Shown here one piece after another: positions 62,469 through 64,000 of a stretch of DNA of 64,000 nucleotides (position 1 is the first letter of the stretch; each line of letters opens with the position of its first letter). This DNA is from Alphaproteobacteria bacterium (GTDB lineage Bacteria; Pseudomonadota; Alphaproteobacteria; UBA8366): the NCBI GenBank assembly GCA_021774335.1, contig JAJFJD010000046.1, forward strand, positions 186,001-250,000, in the 5' to 3' direction. Made by a program: the position numbers and the translations under genes. The notes beneath the pieces are model-generated. The model ran no database searches. It saw only the letters and a list, made by a program, of their open reading frames with translations, and was not told the DNA's origin.

Positions 62469-63575
62469 ATGCTCGACCGGACCGACACGCTCTATATCCC
62501 ACCGGCAGGCGCCGATTGGGACCGGGCGACGCCGCAGGACGCAGGCTTCGACGCCGGCAAGCTGACCGAAGCGGTCGACTACGCCCGCTCTGTCGAAACG
62601 CTCTGGACACGCGACCTCGGCCGGCCGGTGGCGGACATGATGCATGAGCCGGCGCCCTATAACGAGAATATCGGGCCGCTCAAGGAACGTGGCGAGCAGA
62701 GCGGGATCGTCCTTCGCGGCGGCCGCATCGTCACCGAATGGGGCACGACGGACCGCGCCGACATGACGTTCAGCGCGACCAAGAGCTATCTCGCGATCTG
62801 CTTCGGACTCGCCTATGACCGGGGCCTCATCCCGGACCTCCAGGCGCCGGTCCGCGAGCTGGTCGATAACGGTTGTTTCGACTCACCGCAAAATCGCGAC
62901 ATCACCTGGCACATGCTGTTCCAACAGACGAGCGAATGGAGCGGCGAGCTGTGGGGCAAACCGGACTGGCTGGACCATCACCGCCACAGCGACCTCAAGG
63001 GCACTAAGCGCGAGATGAAGAAATCCGGCACGCATTGGGAATACAACGACGTGCGGGTGAACATGGCGAGCCTTGCGCTGTTGAATGTGTGGAAGCGGCC
63101 GTTGCCCGACGTGCTGCGCGAATACATCATGGATCCGATTGGCGCCTCAGACACCTGGGAATGGCACGGCTACGAGAATTCCTGGATCACGATTGACGGA
63201 CAAAAGATGCAGTCGGTGTCGGGCGGCGGCCATTGGGGCGGCGGTCTGTTCATCAATACTTTCGACCACGCTAGGGTCGGACTCCTGATGCAGCGCCGCG
63301 GTAACTGGGACGGCACGCAGTTGCTATCGGAAGACTTCATCGCAAAGGCGCTGGATCCCTGCCCGCATAATCCGAACTACGGCTATATGTTCTGGCTGAA
63401 CGGCCCGCGGGAGCGCGGACCGAGCGCGCCGACCAGCAGCTTCTTCCTGGCCGGTGCCGGGTTCAACGTGGTCTGGATCGATCCGGACCACGATCTCGTC
63501 ACGGTGCTGCGCTGGGTGCGGAAAGACAAAGCCGATGGGGTCTATAGCCGTATCCTGGACGCGCTAACCGGGTAG
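62469..63575 (+). CDS. Serine hydrolase (beta-lactamase/class C-like)
   Basis: A 368-residue protein of the beta-lactamase/DD-peptidase group. The nucleophile motif is S102-A-T-K105 ('MTFSATKSYL'), the Tyr-x-Asn-like element 'WEYNDVRVN' and a late 'GGGHWGGGLF' replacing the KTG/HxG motif. No signal peptide is obvious, so it may be cytoplasmic, acting as an esterase or peptidase. Start at ATG 62469 is fixed by GGGAGGA 6 bp upstream. It follows the peptide transporter/DUF1194 genes and may act on imported peptides or esters. Confidence 0.88.
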   Translation: MLDRTDTLYIPPAGADWDRATPQDAGFDAGKLTEAVDYARSVETLWTRDLGRPVADMMHEPAPYNENIGPLKERGEQSGIVLRGGRIVTEWGTTDRADMTFSATKSYLAICFGLAYDRGLIPDLQAPVRELVDNGCFDSPQNRDITWHMLFQQTSEWSGELWGKPDWLDHHRHSDLKGTKREMKKSGTHWEYNDVRVNMASLALLNVWKRPLPDVLREYIMDPIGASDTWEWHGYENSWITIDGQKMQSVSGGGHWGGGLFINTFDHARVGLLMQRRGNWDGTQLLSEDFIAKALDPCPHNPNYGYMFWLNGPRERGPSAPTSSFFLAGAGFNVVWIDPDHDLVTVLRWVRKDKADGVYSRILDALTG

Positions 63576-63651
63576 ACACCGCCGCCGAATTGCCCTGATC
63601 TCGGCGGATGGGTCTAATGGCGTTCAACCGATAATCGTCGTTCGAGGAAGC

Positions 63652-64000
63652 ATGGAACCTCCCTATACCGGCGGCTGCCAATGTGGCGCCATCCGCTACG
63701 AGATCACCGAGAAGCCGATCACCCTGTATGCCTGTCACTGCACGGATTGCCAGAAACAATCCGCCAGCGCCTTCGGCATGACCTTCCGGATTCACAGCGA
63801 TGCGCTGAAGATCACGGCGGGAACGCCACAGGAATGGCACACGGTTGCGGATAGCGGCAATGCGAAGATCGCCTATTTCTGCGGCGCCTGCGGCACGCGC
63901 CTCTACAACGCACCACAGCGACACCCCGGCGCGCTGTCGATCAAGGCCGGAACCCTCGACGATACGAGCTGGCTGAAACCCGTCGGCAGCGTCTGGACGC
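63652..64000 (+). CDS. GFA-family (glutathione-dependent formaldehyde-activating) protein, partial
   Basis: The first 116 codons of a gene cut by the window end. The zinc-binding Cys pairs are present: 'GGCQCGAIRYE', 'ACHCTDCQKQS' and 'YFCGACGTRLYN', the hallmark of GFA/Mss4-like proteins. Such proteins bind zinc and may act with glutathione adducts. It lies 76 bp after the serine hydrolase gene. Confidence 0.93.
   Translation, partial: MEPPYTGGCQCGAIRYEITEKPITLYACHCTDCQKQSASAFGMTFRIHSDALKITAGTPQEWHTVADSGNAKIAYFCGACGTRLYNAPQRHPGALSIKAGTLDDTSWLKPVGSVWT

Overview
The window is a GC-rich, gene-dense stretch of bacterial chromosome with about 70 protein genes, short intergenic gaps and many 1-4 bp start/stop overlaps. 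Gene content (cbb3 oxidase operon under an FNR-type box, PhaR/PHA genes, a Hsp33/argF/argD operon, TfdA-type dioxygenases, CaiB and MaoC proteins, peptide ABC transporters, DUF1194) points to an alphaproteobacterium, most likely a Rhodospirillales-like heterotroph. No tRNA, rRNA, CRISPR array, insertion sequence, phage gene or obvious pseudogene was seen. This looks like core-type chromosome rather than an island.

Layout: 1-8 kb carries metabolic genes (DsbA-like isomerase, LysR, MFS, TfdA-type dioxygenase with an alpha/beta hydrolase, tandem RidA-like protein, molybdopterin oxidoreductase). 8-13.4 kb holds a MocR/PdxR-type regulator, a divergent radical-SAM gene with a degenerate metallophosphoesterase, then a CaiB CoA-transferase and a MaoC hydratase. 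13.5-21.7 kb has apaG, folE, trkH, a lipoprotein, the argD-argF-hslO operon, an orphan ABC-2 permease, and a 380-bp spacer with a strong minus-strand terminator and a Crp-like palindrome (candidate small RNA). 21.8-30.7 kb has a second TfdA dioxygenase, a divergent MarR/nitroreductase pair with a clear operator, two DMT exporters, recX, a methyltransferase, GST, DUF985 cupin, HAD, Nudix and an aldo/keto reductase.

30.7-35.3 kb is a polyhydroxyalkanoate locus: phaB, phaA, a short class III/IV-like PHA synthase, an overlapping coiled-coil PhaE-like subunit and the divergent repressor gene phaR. 35.3-41.7 kb has a PAS-GGDEF-EAL protein, an alpha/beta-hydrolase-fold protein lacking the nucleophile, a PEP-mutase/isocitrate-lyase family enzyme, a PPOX-family protein and a DHA2 exporter. 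41.7-49.6 kb is a complete ccoNOQP-ccoGHIS operon for the high-affinity cbb3 oxidase, with the two tiny genes ccoQ and ccoS present, headed by a perfect FNR/FixK box that is shared with a divergent 60-residue membrane protein.

49.8-64 kb has a ComA-like phosphosulfolactate synthase, a ketopantoate-reductase-like protein, a Ca/Na antiporter, a CocE/NonD hydrolase, an orphan NMT1/THI5-like protein, and a five-gene oligopeptide-type ABC transporter coupled to a DUF1194 protein, followed by a serine hydrolase and a GFA-family protein cut by the window end.

The least explained parts are the radical-SAM/degenerate metallophosphoesterase pair, the two-component class III/IV-like PHA synthase, the MocR-molybdoenzyme regulatory motif, and the candidate small RNA near 20.9 kb. 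All functional statements come from reading motifs by eye; no database search was run.
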